A DNA stretch of 64,000 nt. Origin: Colocasia esculenta. Lineage: Eukaryota; Streptophyta; Magnoliopsida; Alismatales; Araceae. Positions 22,076-33,546 of the stretch are shown here, piece after piece. Positions within the stretch are counted from its first letter, which is position 1; the number at the start of each line of letters is the position of its first letter. The stretch covers positions 93,848,948 through 93,912,947 of the forward strand of contig CM024755.1 of assembly GCA_014218235.1 (NCBI GenBank). Reading direction: 5' to 3'. The translations under genes were made by a program, and so were the position numbers. The notes under the pieces are model-generated. The model did no database searches. It saw only the letters and a list, made by a program, of their open reading frames with translations, and was not told the DNA's origin.

Positions 22076-24222
22076 CATCAAAAGGATAGACAAGAGAGAG
22101 AAACAAAGATTGTAGGAGATCAAGAAATGAAATGTAGGGAATAAATGGTCAGAGGTATTCAAAATAAGTGAGGCAAAGTGATATTATCAGATGAGAGAAA
22201 TTATTGTGTTTTTGTTATTGTGCAACAAAGTTTAATCACAAAGACACACTCAACACAAAGAATAGCAAATTATAATGATCTGAATGTGGTTAAAATAATG
22301 ATGCACATGTGAAATAAAGTGACCTATATGAGTGAGCAGAAGTATTTAACAAGGACGTTAGGAGTTTTAAGTTTAACACAATGTAAAATAATAGGTCTAA
22401 ACACAGTAAACATGAACTTAATTAAGGTCTTAAGCTTTTCTATCCTATCTTTTTTATTTTCCTTCAATTTTCACTAGGAAAGAATACAATAATAAATTAG
22501 TTAAATCTCACTTTTCAGTGCAAGAAATCACATTGATCAGATGCAAGACCTCCTGATTACTCAGTGGTTTAACTTTCATTATCTTATACAGAGTTGAAAA
22601 TTTTGATTTCCACTTTTTGACGCGAAACAAATCACTTGTCAGGTGAAATGGCCCGGTTACTCAGTGGTTGAAGTATTTGCATTGCTCTGTTTGTATCTTT
22701 TCAGATTGATCATTTTTCTTTTGATATTTTGCAGGAATATGTTTACTTTGACCAGAGAAGTCATGACTATGAATTTAGAAAGATTATTCTTAACATGTGG
22801 TAAAAATAAAGCTTAAACATACACATGTGAAATATTAAAGCCACTCATGTGCCTATAATAGTGTTTTGCAAATCATTTTAAAAACATTCAGTATTATGAT
22901 TGCTTAACCTTGAAATGATACTGAATCTTTGAAATTAAACTAAATGCACAATGAGTTTAGTTTCAATGTCTTAATTCTCTCATAAGAAAATAGCACAAGG
23001 ACTCAAACATTTTGATGAATTTGGGGTTCAAGATAGACAAGTAAGGTCAAGAGATATGACAAGTCCCCCTCAACAATTGCATACAAGACTCTTGATACTT
23101 GGCGGAGAAATATACTCACGTATAGCGAAAGTGTCCAGACAAGCCTGACTTGTCTTTCTTCAAATCACCATTTGATATACCAAGAATGTCAATGCAATGT
23201 GAGAGTGAGGAATTTATGAGCAAGAATATTTGTCAACAAACTGAATGGGAGTTGATGATGAATCAGATATGACAGAATATTTCTCCAGCAAATTTCTCCA
23301 GCATTTCACTCAAAGATTCTTTCGAATTCACTCCCCCATAAGATATGCATGATATGAAATGATCATTTAAACAATTCAGATATGTTCATTCCAAGCAATT
23401 TGCACAGAAAGAGTATGAACATGATCAAGCATATATCAATAGGCAATTTATTGAAGGAGAAGAATTTGCAAAGACTCAAAATAAAGTTTTTGAGATTTTC
23501 ATTTTGCTTGATGACCTTTATGCAAAAAAGACTATCGATACTTGGCGGAGAATTTTTCTCACGCATGATGATAGTTTCCAGACAAGCCTAACTTGTCCTT
23601 TCACATTTCATCATTTGATATACCACATAGTCACTGCAAAAAGAGTCAATTACACTTTATTTTTAGCATGAAATTCATTGCATTTATTGAAAAACATTTT
23701 TGCACTTTTTCAAATTTACTCCCTCTTGATATGTGCATGGAATGAAAAAGTTAGCAAGCAATTCACACATGATTATGAGCACAATTAGCTTTAAGCATAA
23801 CATGACTTTTGGTACTTGGCGGAGTATTTTACTCACGCATAATGATAGTTTCCAAACAAGCATAACTTGTTTTTCCACATGTCATCATTTGATATACCAA
23901 GAAGTCAAAGCAGTTAGTATGCACACAGATTCATGAGAACAGTTAAGCATGCATGATAACACAAACATGATTCCAATTGTTATGACACAAAGTTCATTGT
24001 AGGGAGTAGCATTGAAACACATTTCTCATTCTTCAGATAGAAATTCAACATTCGTTTCAATTCAGGCAATTCAAAATTGAAATAATAAAGAAGTTTTACC
24101 TGAATGGTCTTCATTTCTTTTTCAAGGATTTTACCTGTGTTCTCCAATCATTTCTAGCCTTGCACAGCTAATATCTTGAATCCATTTACAGTGTATGGCT
24201 GCAAGACTTCTCAGCTTGCTGA
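22076..24222 (-). other. 3' noncoding region of C
   Basis: No pol and no convincing reading frame. The part 22180-23060 is related to D 19430-20157 and 28539-28690. The part 23094-23901 contains three dispersed copies of a ~95-nt unit. Confidence 0.7.
23094..23901. repeat. three ~95-nt units with a conserved hairpin
   Basis: The units are at 23094-23184, 23537-23630 and 23811-23901. Each has TACTTGGCGGAG, CTCACG, AGTnTCCA, a 6-bp hairpin and TTTGATATACCA in the same order. The hairpins are GACAAG-CCTGA-CTTGTC (23138-23154), GACAAG-CCTAA-CTTGTC (23581-23597) and AACAAG-CATAA-CTTGTT (23855-23871): the outer pair changes G:C to A:T in copy 3. CTTGG near the start can pair with CCAAG at the end in copies 1 and 3. 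Confidence 0.8.
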
Positions 24223-27020
24223 TCAAGCTGGTTTTGGGACCCACACTTGTTTGGGTCCTGCAATGAAATCAATGTTAGATTGCAACAAAGATTTCTGAAT
24301 CCAAAATGCTTTTAATTTTTGTATAGATGCATTTGTTTCATTGATAGAACTATGAGCAGAATTAGTTCCAGATTTTCTTTTTGCCTTGATCAATGCATCT
24401 ATGTTTTCATGAAGTTTTCTATTTTTTTGGATTTTTAATATGAGCAGAAACAAAATGATTTTGTGCAACTTTTCTATGCCTACACACATGGAATTTCTGA
24501 ACATTTTCAGTATGAACATGATGTTTATTCCTATGTGTATAAGTATGTGCATTAGACTGGAATTTCTGAGCATGCACAACAAAATCATTTCTGTACCAAC
24601 AGTCCCTAGAAATATGACCAATTTTATGACAATGAAAGCATTGGACTGATTTGGCATGTTTATTGAAATTTTGATTTCTATTCCAGCAATGTTTGGCAAG
24701 ATGACCAGGTTTATTACAATTAAAGCAAATGAGAGCATTTTTTACCTGGTACTTACCTTGGCATGTATGCATTTTCTGAAATCTCCTTTTCATATGAGGA
24801 GGCTTACCATGAGGAGGAGGTACCTTTTGGTGGCTCTTGGCATGATGTAAATTTTGAACTTGCCTTGGAGCTTTTTGAACTGATGGAGAAGGTAGATGAA
24901 TCTTCTTGACATTAGTATTCTCCTTTTTCTCTTTCTGTTTCTGAACAAGAACTTTCACTAGTTTTTTATTAGAGTTAGCAGAGTTCTTGTTTGCAGCAGT
25001 TTTAACAAATGTTAACTTTGTTTTATTTTCATTTTTCTTGTCTCTTACAGAAACAAAATTTGTGTTCTTCAATTCATTTTGAATCTTCTGTTTTTCAGCT
25101 TTTAATGCAACAACTTCTTTTTCTGAAATTAGAAGTTTGTTTAGCATGACATCCAACCCATTTTTCATCTTGTTCTTTTCATTTTCAAGTTGAGCAATTT
25201 GTTTTTCCAAGTCAAAAATTTTATTACTCAAATTGCTACATTCATTGTCCAATGGTCTGTCATGGAACAAGCCTTCAATCTTCCTTTTTAAGTGACAATT
25301 TTCTTCAACAAGTTGTTTGCATCTCTCATTTATTTGATGATCATGAGCCATATTAGAGATTTGTTTGTTTAATTGATCATTATCAAATTTGAAATTGTTA
25401 TTGAGATCAATCAATTCTTCTTTTTCATTTTCCAGATCAATGACTTTTGATTTCAATAGCTCATGATTTTCTTTCAATCCATTCAATTTAGTTTCACAGA
25501 TTTGGACTTCATCTTCCAATTCTCTTTTTCAGAATTTAATTTTTCAACTTCAATTTTCAAATTCTCAATTTCTTCTGAAGGATCTTTGTTATTTTTCTGG
25601 AGCAATTCAAGTGTATTTTCAAGTTTTCACTTTCTTTATGGCAATGTTTTAAAGTCTTTTTCAAGTCTTTATTTTTAGTGTTCAGTTGTACATTAAAACT
25701 TTGTATCTTTTCACAGAATTTAATCAATTCAGCATAAGACATGCCCTCATCTTCATCAGAATCAAAATTGAAATACACAAATGGATCTGGAGATGATTTA
25801 CCTGACCTTTTAGACCCATTTGAACTCTTGTGTTCTGAAGAGGATGAAGAGTGTTCTGAACTCTTAGACTTTGCTGTGAGAGCAATAGTTTTCTGAATTC
25901 TTTTTGCTCCTTTTCTTTGTGAGTTCTTTCCATCACTTCTATTAGCCATGAAGCATAACTCCTCATTTGCTGAACTTGAAGAGTTCTCTTCATCATCCTC
26001 ACTTTGGTCTTCATCTGACCAAGTTGCAATCATGGCTTTTGGATTCTTCAATTTGTTGTTCTTCTCATATTTGTCCTTTTTGATCTCAGGACACTCACCT
26101 TTCATGTGTCCTTTCTTGTTGTACCTGTAGCAATCAATATCTTCATTAGTTTTTTGATTTCTGCTATCATTATAATTTGAAGAAGAAGCATTCCTTTTAT
26201 TAGAAGAATATTGTTTCTTTTCATTGAATCTTCTTCTTCTTGATTTTAAAAATTTTTTGAATTGTCTAGTCATGATGTCAAGTTCATCTTCATTAAACCC
26301 AGACTCATCAGAACTTGATGTTTCTTGATTTTTCTCTTTGATGCTTGATGAAGCCTTAAGTGCTACTAGTTTAGCCTTAAGCATGTGTTCTTCATTTCTC
26401 TTCAGATTTATTTCATAAGTCATTAAAGATCCTATGAGTTCTTCCAAGGAGATTTTGGATAAATCCTTAGAATCTTCAATCAATGTAGCCTTTGTGTGCC
26501 AAACAGATGATAGAGAGCACAAAGTTTTTCTTACCAGATCAGCATCAGTGTATTCCTTACCTAATGCCTTCAGTCCATTGACAATTATCATAAACCTAGC
26601 AAACATTTCAGAAATTGATTCATCAGATTTCATCATAAACAATTCATATTCAGAAACAAGTATGTTTGCTTTGATTTCCCTAACTTGAGATGTTCCATCA
26701 TACATCAATTCAAGTTTATCCCACATTTCTTTAGCAGATTTACACATGGATATTGTTGAATATTCTTTAGGGTGGACTGCACACTGAAGCATGTTCATGG
26801 CACTATAATTAAGAGTAGCTTTCCTAATTTGCTCTCTAGTCCAATTCTCCTCATCTTCATGATTTTCATAAGGACCCACTTCAACTATCCTCCAAATTTC
26901 ATAGTTTTGAGCCCTAAGAAAGACTTGCATGCGATTTTTCCAGTATGAAGAATCAGACCCATCAAAATATGGTGGTCTATTAATGGAATGGCCTTCGGCT
27001 ACAAATCCTCGAGAATCCAT
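24223..27020 (-). pseudogene. gag of C, two frameshifts
   Basis: The start at 27020 gives MDSRGFVAEGHSINRPPYFD, colinear with the A1/A2 Gag start. Frame 27020-25557 has the UBN2-like core (MNMLQCAVHPKEYSTISMC, LVSEYELFMMKSDESISEMF, LGKEYTDADLVRKTL). A zinc knuckle reads CYRYNKKGHMKGEC, where the second Cys is Tyr. Frame 25519-24419 carries a long coiled coil and two intact knuckles CFNCNKPGHLAKHC and CFHCHKIGHISRDC. After another frameshift near 24420 it ends GPKQVWVPKPA. At about 930 codons it is longer than the A Gag. The upstream ATG at 27059 is in frame but has no family support. Confidence 0.88.
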
Positions 27021-27116
27021 CAATGAGATGGTGAAAGAGCAAGCAAACAATTGAAGCAATTAACACAGAGATCAAACAGAAGCAATCAAATCAGATCAGA
27101 GATAGACGTTAACCCA

Positions 27117-27127
27117 CTCAGATACTA
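27117..27127 (-). promoter_or_regulatory. degenerate primer binding site of C
   Basis: The minus strand reads TAGTATCTGAG two bases after the LTR, resembling the copia primer site TGGTATCAGAGC with changes. Confidence 0.5.
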
Positions 27128-27129
27128 AT

Positions 27130-28538
27130 TGTTAGGAATGGATGGGTGGAAGGATCAGATCTAGAAGGGGGGGTTGAATAGATCTAATGCCAATTAACGC
27201 AGAAGCTTAAGCAATTAAAAATTACTTCTAATCAGAGATCAAATCACCCAATTAATTTACTGATCTGAAGTGTGATTTGGGTGTGTGAGCAAATCAATTA
27301 GTAGTGTGAACGAAATCCCTATGCATGCATCTAGCGAGACACAAAGGCAAACCACAAATCAAACCAATGCACAGAGGATTTTTAGGTGGTTCAGAAATCA
27401 CCTCCAGTGACTCCTACGTCCACCCCTCACACAGTGAGGCCACACTACTCAAAAACCTTGAGTACAACTCACACAGGAGCACGACGACTCCAAACACCCT
27501 TGAGCACGACGACTCAAGAAACACCTAGAGCACGACGACTCCAAACTGAGCACGACGGCTCAAACAACAACCGGAGTACGACGACTCCAAATTGAGCACG
27601 ACGGCTCAAACCACACAGTGAGTGCGACGACTCACAAACCAGAGCTCGACGGCTCAGAGTACAAAAGCTAGATCAAACACAAAAGAGATCAGATCCTCTA
27701 GCAATGATCTAATTCAAGACAGATTCGTACACAGAGATTTGTGCAGAACTTCATGCACAAACATCATTGACGAAATAAGGAAGAACAAACTCTGAGATGA
27801 GGGAAATAGATGTAGAAAGAGTGTTCTTCGATGAAGAGGCCTTGCAGACGCTTCAATTGAGGAGCCTTGATGGAAATCGATGGACATTCTCCTCAAATGG
27901 CGATGCTCTGCTTTGATGGCATCTGAAATGCCAGAAATCCTTCTTCTCCTGAGCCTCTTCAGTTGGATCTGCTCCCTTGCCTTGTACAGCAACCTTCTCT
28001 CCAGGGATTCCCCTTGATTCCCTTGTCCTTCCTCTTAAAAGGACTAGTGTCGACCTACTTTGAGCTTGTGTCGACCTGCTTTGAGCTAGTGTCGACCTGC
28101 CCTTCTGGAATCTGGGACTAGTGTCGACCTACTTTGAGCTAGTGTCGATCTGCTGTCCCAGTCTGGCAACTGAGTCTTCTGGAATCTGGGACTAGTGTCG
28201 ACCTGCTTTGATCTAGTGTCGACACTACCAAGACAAAAATGTGTGAACCTGAAAATTTAACACATAAACCATTAGTATAAAATATTATCATTAAAATATG
28301 AGATATTAAACGTTAGAAACATGTTGTTTAAGCATTATTGTGATATGTATAAGATGTATAACATGTTCAACATATCATCATCAAAATCACAACATGTCAC
28401 AATATCTCATCATTAAAATCACAATATGTCATCATCAATATCACAGTATGTCATCATCAAAATCAAGGTATGAGTGATGTTCATTGGATATCATTAAATT
28501 ACAACTTTAGGAAGTTCCAAAACACACTCAACCCAACA
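27130..28538 (-). repeat. 5' LTR of C, promoter region deleted
   Basis: Same ends as the 3' LTR, but about 270 bp shorter. The sequence jumps from CTTCCTCTTAAAAGGA (near 28043) directly into the CTAGTGTCGACC array, skipping the part that holds TATA and surrounding sequence in the 3' LTR (about 21080-21345). The hairpin array is intact (27459-27655). Confidence 0.9.
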
Positions 28539-28934
28539 TGAACTTGTTCTTAGATTGTATCTTTAAGAATAAACTAAGTGCACAATTATTTTAGTCCTTA
28601 TGATTGAAGTCACTTATATAGGAATATCATAAAGATTCATTAATTCAAATGCTTGGGAATCAAAATAGACAAGGAATGTGAAAAAGTGATAAAGACTCCC
28701 CCCGTCATGAATATCCCCCTCACAGGGGGAACATAAGAATTATTGATGAGGATTTGAATATAAAAGTGTCAATACAATGTGAGAGGCAAGAATTTATTAG
28801 CAAGAAGAATAGGGCTTTTATTTGGAAGAATGAAATGAAAGATATCAAGGATGGGGAAATTTGCACAAGCCAAGCTCTCTCCTTAAGAATGAAAATCCAT
28901 TTTCTGAGAGAGGCTTAGTGAAAGTGTCTGCAAT
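28539..28934 (-). other. D 3' noncoding region, upstream part
   Basis: Resumes D after the C insertion. It includes a perfect hairpin CCCCCT/AGGGGG near 28720-28735 and is related to C 22910-23060 at its left end. No coding sequence. Confidence 0.6.
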
Positions 28935-29640
28935 CTATCTTTTAGTGTCAATAAAGTGAAGCTCAAAAGATTTCCTAGCAACCTCATCTTTTAAGAAATG
29001 GTGTCGTATTTCAATGTGTTTTGTTCGTGAATGCTGAATTGGGTTTTTAGAAAGATTGTTTGCATTAGTGTTGTCACATAAAATAGGAATGCAATTCAGT
29101 TTGTGATTATAGTCTAGGAGTTGGTGTTTTACCCAAAGAATTTGAGTGCCACAGCAACTAGCCGCAACATATTTAGCCTCTGCAGTAGATAGAGCTACTA
29201 GTACTTTTTCTATCAAGTTTGCTAGAAACATAATCAGTATCAGAGTAAGCAATTAAATCCAGTTGGCAACGAGCAGGGATCTGATGTGAGTGTGTGTAGT
29301 TGATGTGTGAGACAATCAGACAAACAGTGTGTGAGCGAAATCCCTATGCATACACCAGATGCCAAGATCACATGTTCCAACAAGATATTTAAAAATTCTT
29401 TTAACAACTAACATGTAACTTTCCTTAGGATTGGTCTGACATCAAGCACATATGCACACACTGAATTGAATATCCGGCTTGGAAGTTGTAAGGTAGAGTA
29501 TAGAGCCAATCATACCTCTATAGGCCTTGTAATCTACTGACTTACCAGATGAATTCTCCCCTAATCTTACATTTATGGCCATTGATGTGCTTGAAAGTTT
29601 GTGGTGTTGATAGTCAAATTTATTCAGGAGCTCTTCACAT
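28935..29640 (-). pseudogene. RNase H region of D, deleted and with LTR insert
   Basis: The frame 29252-28935 has VALSTAEAKYVAASCCGTQ, VKHQLLDYNHKL, CDNTNANNLSKNP and HSRTKHIEIRHHFLKD, typical of copia RNase H. Upstream, LIAYSDTDY and KLDRKST are followed at once by the later VALSTAEAK part in another frame, so the segment usually between them is lost (about 29195-29215). At 29279-29354 a 76-bp piece of D-type LTR interrupts the linker between KYLVGTCDLGIW and QLDLIAYSD. Not functional. Confidence 0.85.
29279..29354. repeat. 76-bp LTR fragment inside D pol
   Basis: Nearly the same as 17456-17531 of the D 3' LTR (ATCTGATGTG, GTAGTTGATGTGTGAGAC, GAAATCCC, ATGCATACA), in the same plus-strand orientation. 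It has no terminal repeats or clear duplication. Confidence 0.85.
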
Positions 29641-30290
29641 ACTTGATTTGACTGATAAATATTTCTTCAGTAGTTTGATGTACATGCAATCCCAAAAAGA
29701 ATTTTAATTCATCCGTCAAACTCATCTCAAATTCTTTTTCCATATGATTAGCAAATTCAATACACAACTCTTGATTTGTAGATCCAAAGATTATGTCGTC
29801 AACATAAATTTGAGCAGCAATGATTTGATTTTTGACATTTTTTTGTTAATAGAGTTTGGTCTACATAGCTCTTGTATATCCTTTTTCAGAAGAAAAGAAC
29901 TCAAACAGTCATACCAAGCACTTGGAGCTTGCTTAAGACCATAAAGAGACTTATTAAGCTTGAAAACATGATCAAAATATTTTTCACTTTCAAAACTAGG
30001 AAGTTGACCCACAAAAATACTTTCTTTGATGATTCCATTTAGGAAAGCACTTTTCACATCCATTTGATAGACTTTAAATTTCAAGGATGATGCAAAAGTT
30101 TGAAGATTTCTTACAGCTTCTAGTCTAGCTACATGGGCATATGATTCTTCAAAGTCAAATCTAAATTCATGATTATACCCCTTTGTAACTAGCTTAGCTT
30201 TATTTCTAACAACTTGCCCATCTTCATTCAATTTATTTCTGAACACCCATCTAGTGCCAATCACAGACTGGTCACTAGGCTTTGATACTA
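29641..30290 (-). pseudogene. reverse transcriptase of D
   Basis: The frame 30264-29791 reads IGTRWVFRNKLNEDG, RNKAKLVTKGY, VYQMDVKSAFLNG (first catalytic Asp), HVFKLNKSLYGLKQAPSAWY. A frameshift in an A-run near 29840 precedes QIYVDDIIFGST, so YVDD is intact at about 29792-29803 but in another frame. Downstream parts show MGELKFFLG-like linker sequence. It is interrupted only by small lesions, so it is a younger-looking pseudogene than the Tat RT. Confidence 0.85.
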
Positions 30291-31193
30291 ATTCTCATAC
30301 ATCATTTATGTCAAATTGATGAAATTCTTCATGCATTGCACTGATCAAGTCTTCACTGGTTAGAGCTTCATCAAAAGACTTAAGTTCAGTTTGGAAAAGT
30401 AGTGCCAAATGTCTTCATTTATTACATTCTAAAAAAGAGGATCTAGTTCTAACTCTATCTTGCAAATTGCCAACTACATTCTCAATAGGATGATCTTTTA
30501 ACATTCTTGTTTCAAATGTTACCTCATCAGCTTCATGTAGTTCTGGAGTAATATTACCTGATCCATTTGTGCTAGGTATTGGATTGTGCAGATTTTTAGA
30601 TGCCCCTTCATGTTGCTTAATAGTTGGTGAAGACTCAATAATAAAATCATCTTCTTCTGCATTTTGTAGAGTCCTACAAGATGTAGAATCATCAGATTTA
30701 TAAGACTTTTCATCAAAGACTACATGTGGAGATTCTTCCACAATTTTATTCTTAAGAATGTAAACTCTATATGCTCTAGAATTTCCAGACTAACCAAGAA
30801 AGACAACTTCATGACTCTTAGCATCAAACTTGTCAAGGTTTTCTTTATTGTTGTTATGTATAAAGCATTTGCAACCAAAAACTTCAAAGTACGACATGGT
30901 GGGTTTGTTGTTTTTCAAGAGTTCATAGGTTTTTTTATTTAGTTTTTTGGTCTAACCAATGCTCTATTCAAAATGTGATTTGTTGTATTCACAGCTTCAA
31001 CCCAAAAGGAATTGGGCAGTTTACTTTCCAAAAGCATAGACCTAGCCATTTCCACAAGAGTTCTATTCTTACTTTCCACAACTCCATTTTGTTATAGAGT
31101 TCTTGGAGAAGAGAATCTGTGGAAAATGCACAATTTAACACATAAATCAGAAAATGCTACATTCTCAAATTCGCCCATATGATCAGTCAAAAT
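30291..31193 (-). pseudogene. integrase C-terminal half and linker of D
   Basis: Starting at the B insertion (31193) the minus strand reads ILTDHMGEFENVAF, with the second catalytic Asp, then NGVVESKNRTLVEMARSML with the catalytic Glu, and SFWVEAVNTTNHILNRAL. A linker of about 130 residues follows (30741-30415), ending PIENVVGNLQDRVRTRSSF, as in SIRE-like pol. Two stops are present. The first half is at 55553-55735. Confidence 0.85.
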
Positions 31194-31343
31194 TGTTGGA
31201 TCCGTGACATTATATTTTCACCTAGAGGGGGGGTGAATATGTGTTTTTCGTCGCGGAAGCTAAATTATCAATTACATAAGAGTACACGTTAGTTAGGTTA
31301 GTCAAACCACAATGGACACACAAGTTTTATTCTAGTTCTGATG

Positions 31344-31580
31344 TTCCTTCTAATGGAAGTCCTACATCCAGTCCCCAAGCCAAGGATTTCACTATCTTTT
31401 CAACGATACAACACTCTGATACTTATTGGTCTTCCCATCTACACAAGCGGAAAAATAATCTGCTAGCTACCACTAGCCTTCCCTTTACAAAGGGGAATTG
31501 ACTACCAAGACCACCTTGGCCTTCCCACTTCTAGAAGGGTACACACCTTGCTCAGCAGGTCTTCCCTTTCTAAAGGGGTG
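31344..31580. repeat. leader hairpin cluster of B
   Basis: Hairpins include TTCC/GGAA before the box, CTAG/CTAG (31463-31476), TTCCC/GGGAA (31479-31497), CCAAG/CTTGG (31505-31519), ACCT/AGGT (31545-31560) and CCCTT/AAGGG (31564-31577). In the 5' LTR the equivalents are at 47921-48155, where arms differ but pair, for example ACCTA/TAGGT (48123-48137) and CCCTC/GAGGG (48102-48116). Confidence 0.75.
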
Positions 31581-31916
31581 CACTTATTTTTAACAAGCTC
31601 CTTATATGGAGAACTAGACTTTACAAAGACTCCAAACTAGAAGAATAGGATGGAGAGATTTAGTCTGAAGAACAAATTCCTAAGTCTATGAAAAGAACCT
31701 TTTACAAGGTGAAATTTGAATAGCTGCGTCTCTGCATGCACAGGCAAGACTTCAATGCAACGCCCATGCAATGTCTATGGAGAGGAAGCTTGACGCAGCA
31801 CACTTGCACCTTTTTCACCTCTTCTTAAGTATGTGCCTATCTTTCTCCTTTGTTATCTTGTATATGGCTTGTTATCTCCCACGCTCATATATGTTTGCTT
31901 CTTTCCATTGTCTTTG

Positions 31917-31924
31917 TATTTATA
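31917..31924 (-). promoter_or_regulatory. TATA box of B 3' LTR
   Basis: TATAAATA on the minus strand; the 5' LTR equivalent is at 48494-48501. Confidence 0.6.
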
Positions 31925-32674
31925 GGCTTCATTCTTGTAGACATTGCTTGAACTATTTGAATCTATCCGTTGGAGAGATATTTGTTGCTTGATCTTATTT
32001 GAATCTACCTATTGGAGAGAGAGTCATGCATGTCTTCTTTCGAGGGCGAGGTGCATGTCTTTTACATTCACAATGATCTGATAGACTCTTGTGCTAATGC
32101 TATTTCATCCTGATTCTAAAATATACAAGTTCCAATATATACTAGACTGGGTACAATATGTTAGCTATATAGGTACTTGTGAGATATTTCAATTGTTGAC
32201 AGCTATCCTTAGTGTACTAGCAATCAATGTTCTGTGGAAAAAGGTTTTGCATATAGATAAGATATGTAGTAGGTAGAGATCGTGAGTGCAGATGTGATAG
32301 AGGACAATATGGATGTTCTCAGTGGCAGATGTTAGAAGATTTTTTTTCGCAGACTTTGACTTAGGGTTTTTTAGAATAAGGATATTTTTAGAAATAGAGC
32401 CATGATATTTTTATATCCAAAGATCTTGAAAAAGTAAGTGTGAAAAACATGTTGATTTATCATTTCTACTAAGGATTCGTAATTCAGAATGTAGTTGAAT
32501 TCAGGAAATTTACCGTGAGCTTTCTACATTAAAAATGTCATGAATATGATATAAATGTTAATGATGAGAAGATATCATACAATTTGTATATTCTTCATTT
32601 TATCTGATAAAGATATAATGTTATTTAATCGAAATGATACAATAGATATGATGTGTGATCTTCGTGTTTGTCGA

Positions 32675-33160
32675 ATTAAACTTCAGATATGACGAAGCTA
32701 TCTTCGGATATGACAAAGTGAACTTCGTATATGACGAAGCTGACTTCGGATATGACAAAGTGAACTTCGGATATGACAAAGTGAACTTTGTATATTATGA
32801 TTTCAACATGATTAGTTGAAGTAATATCTTTGTTTTATTTCACATATGATGTAGCTGACTTCAAAAATGATGAAGCTAACTTCGGATACGACCAAGTGAA
32901 CTTTGGATATGATGAAGTGAACTTCGGATATCATGATATCAACATGATTAGTCAAAGTAAGATATTTGTGTTTTACTTTGGATATGACGAAGTGAACTTC
33001 AGACATGACGAAGTGAACTTCAGACATGAAGAAGTGAACTTCGTATATCAACATGATTAGTCAAAGAGATCTTCGTGTTTTACTTCGCATATGATGAAGT
33101 TAACTTTGAATATGATGAAGTAAACTTCGTATATGACGAAGTGAACTTCATATATTTCTT
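32675..33160. repeat. ACTTCGGATATGACGAAGT array in B U3
   Basis: About twenty units of 19-22 bp, each an imperfect palindrome with arms ACTTCG and CGAAGT, interrupted three times by a GATATCAACATGATTAGT-like spacer. It is repeated in the 5' LTR at 54885-55340. Confidence 0.85.
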
Positions 33161-33360
33161 AGGCAAGCAAAGTTATGGTTAGTATTAGAGAAAAATAAAT
33201 TTGTATGTCTAAGTATGCTTTTGTTATATTACTTTTGAGAGAGAGAAATATTGTTCTATTTATAAGTAGACATCTGTTTATTTTGTCATCTTCAAAACTA
33301 TTATATGTTACGGATTAAATCTGTAAATATGCAATGTATATATTGGGTAGATGTTCAACG

Positions 33361-33546
33361 ATCTCCCCCTTTTTTCTGATGACAAAATACAGATATTAAG
33401 GTAAAAATGCAACAACAAGGCAACTATATTCGGACATAAGAGACATGAAGAATTCATAAGTTTTCTCCCCCTTTCTTTTATAACTTGACTCCCCCTTTTT
33501 ACAGTACACAGTTGCATTACTTACATCTCTCTCCCTTTTTGTCATG
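33361..33546 (-). promoter_or_regulatory. polypurine tract region of B
   Basis: The minus strand has AAAAAAGGGGGAGAT at 33361-33375, next to the LTR, and two further purine runs near 33465 and 33490. No coding sequence. Confidence 0.75.

Larger units (their letters stand above)
20163..28538 (-). mobile_element. gag-only copia-type element C
   Basis: It is 8376 bp with the perfect target duplication TGAAC (20158-20162 and 28539-28543). The LTRs are 20163-21840 (3') and 27130-28538 (5', with a deletion). The interior holds a long gag and about 2.4 kb of 3' noncoding sequence but no pol. It is a second non-autonomous family distinct from A. It lies inside the 3' noncoding region of D, to which its own 3' region is related. 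Confidence 0.92.
31194..33360 (-). repeat. 3' LTR of B (2167 bp)
   Basis: From TGTTGGATCC on the left to GTTCAACG on the right; the last base should be A (as in the 5' LTR) and is mutated to G. It contains a stem-loop and CCTACATCCAGTCCCC box at 31344-31377, short hairpins to about 31580, TATA at 31917-31924 and the palindromic array 32675-33160. Confidence 0.9.
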
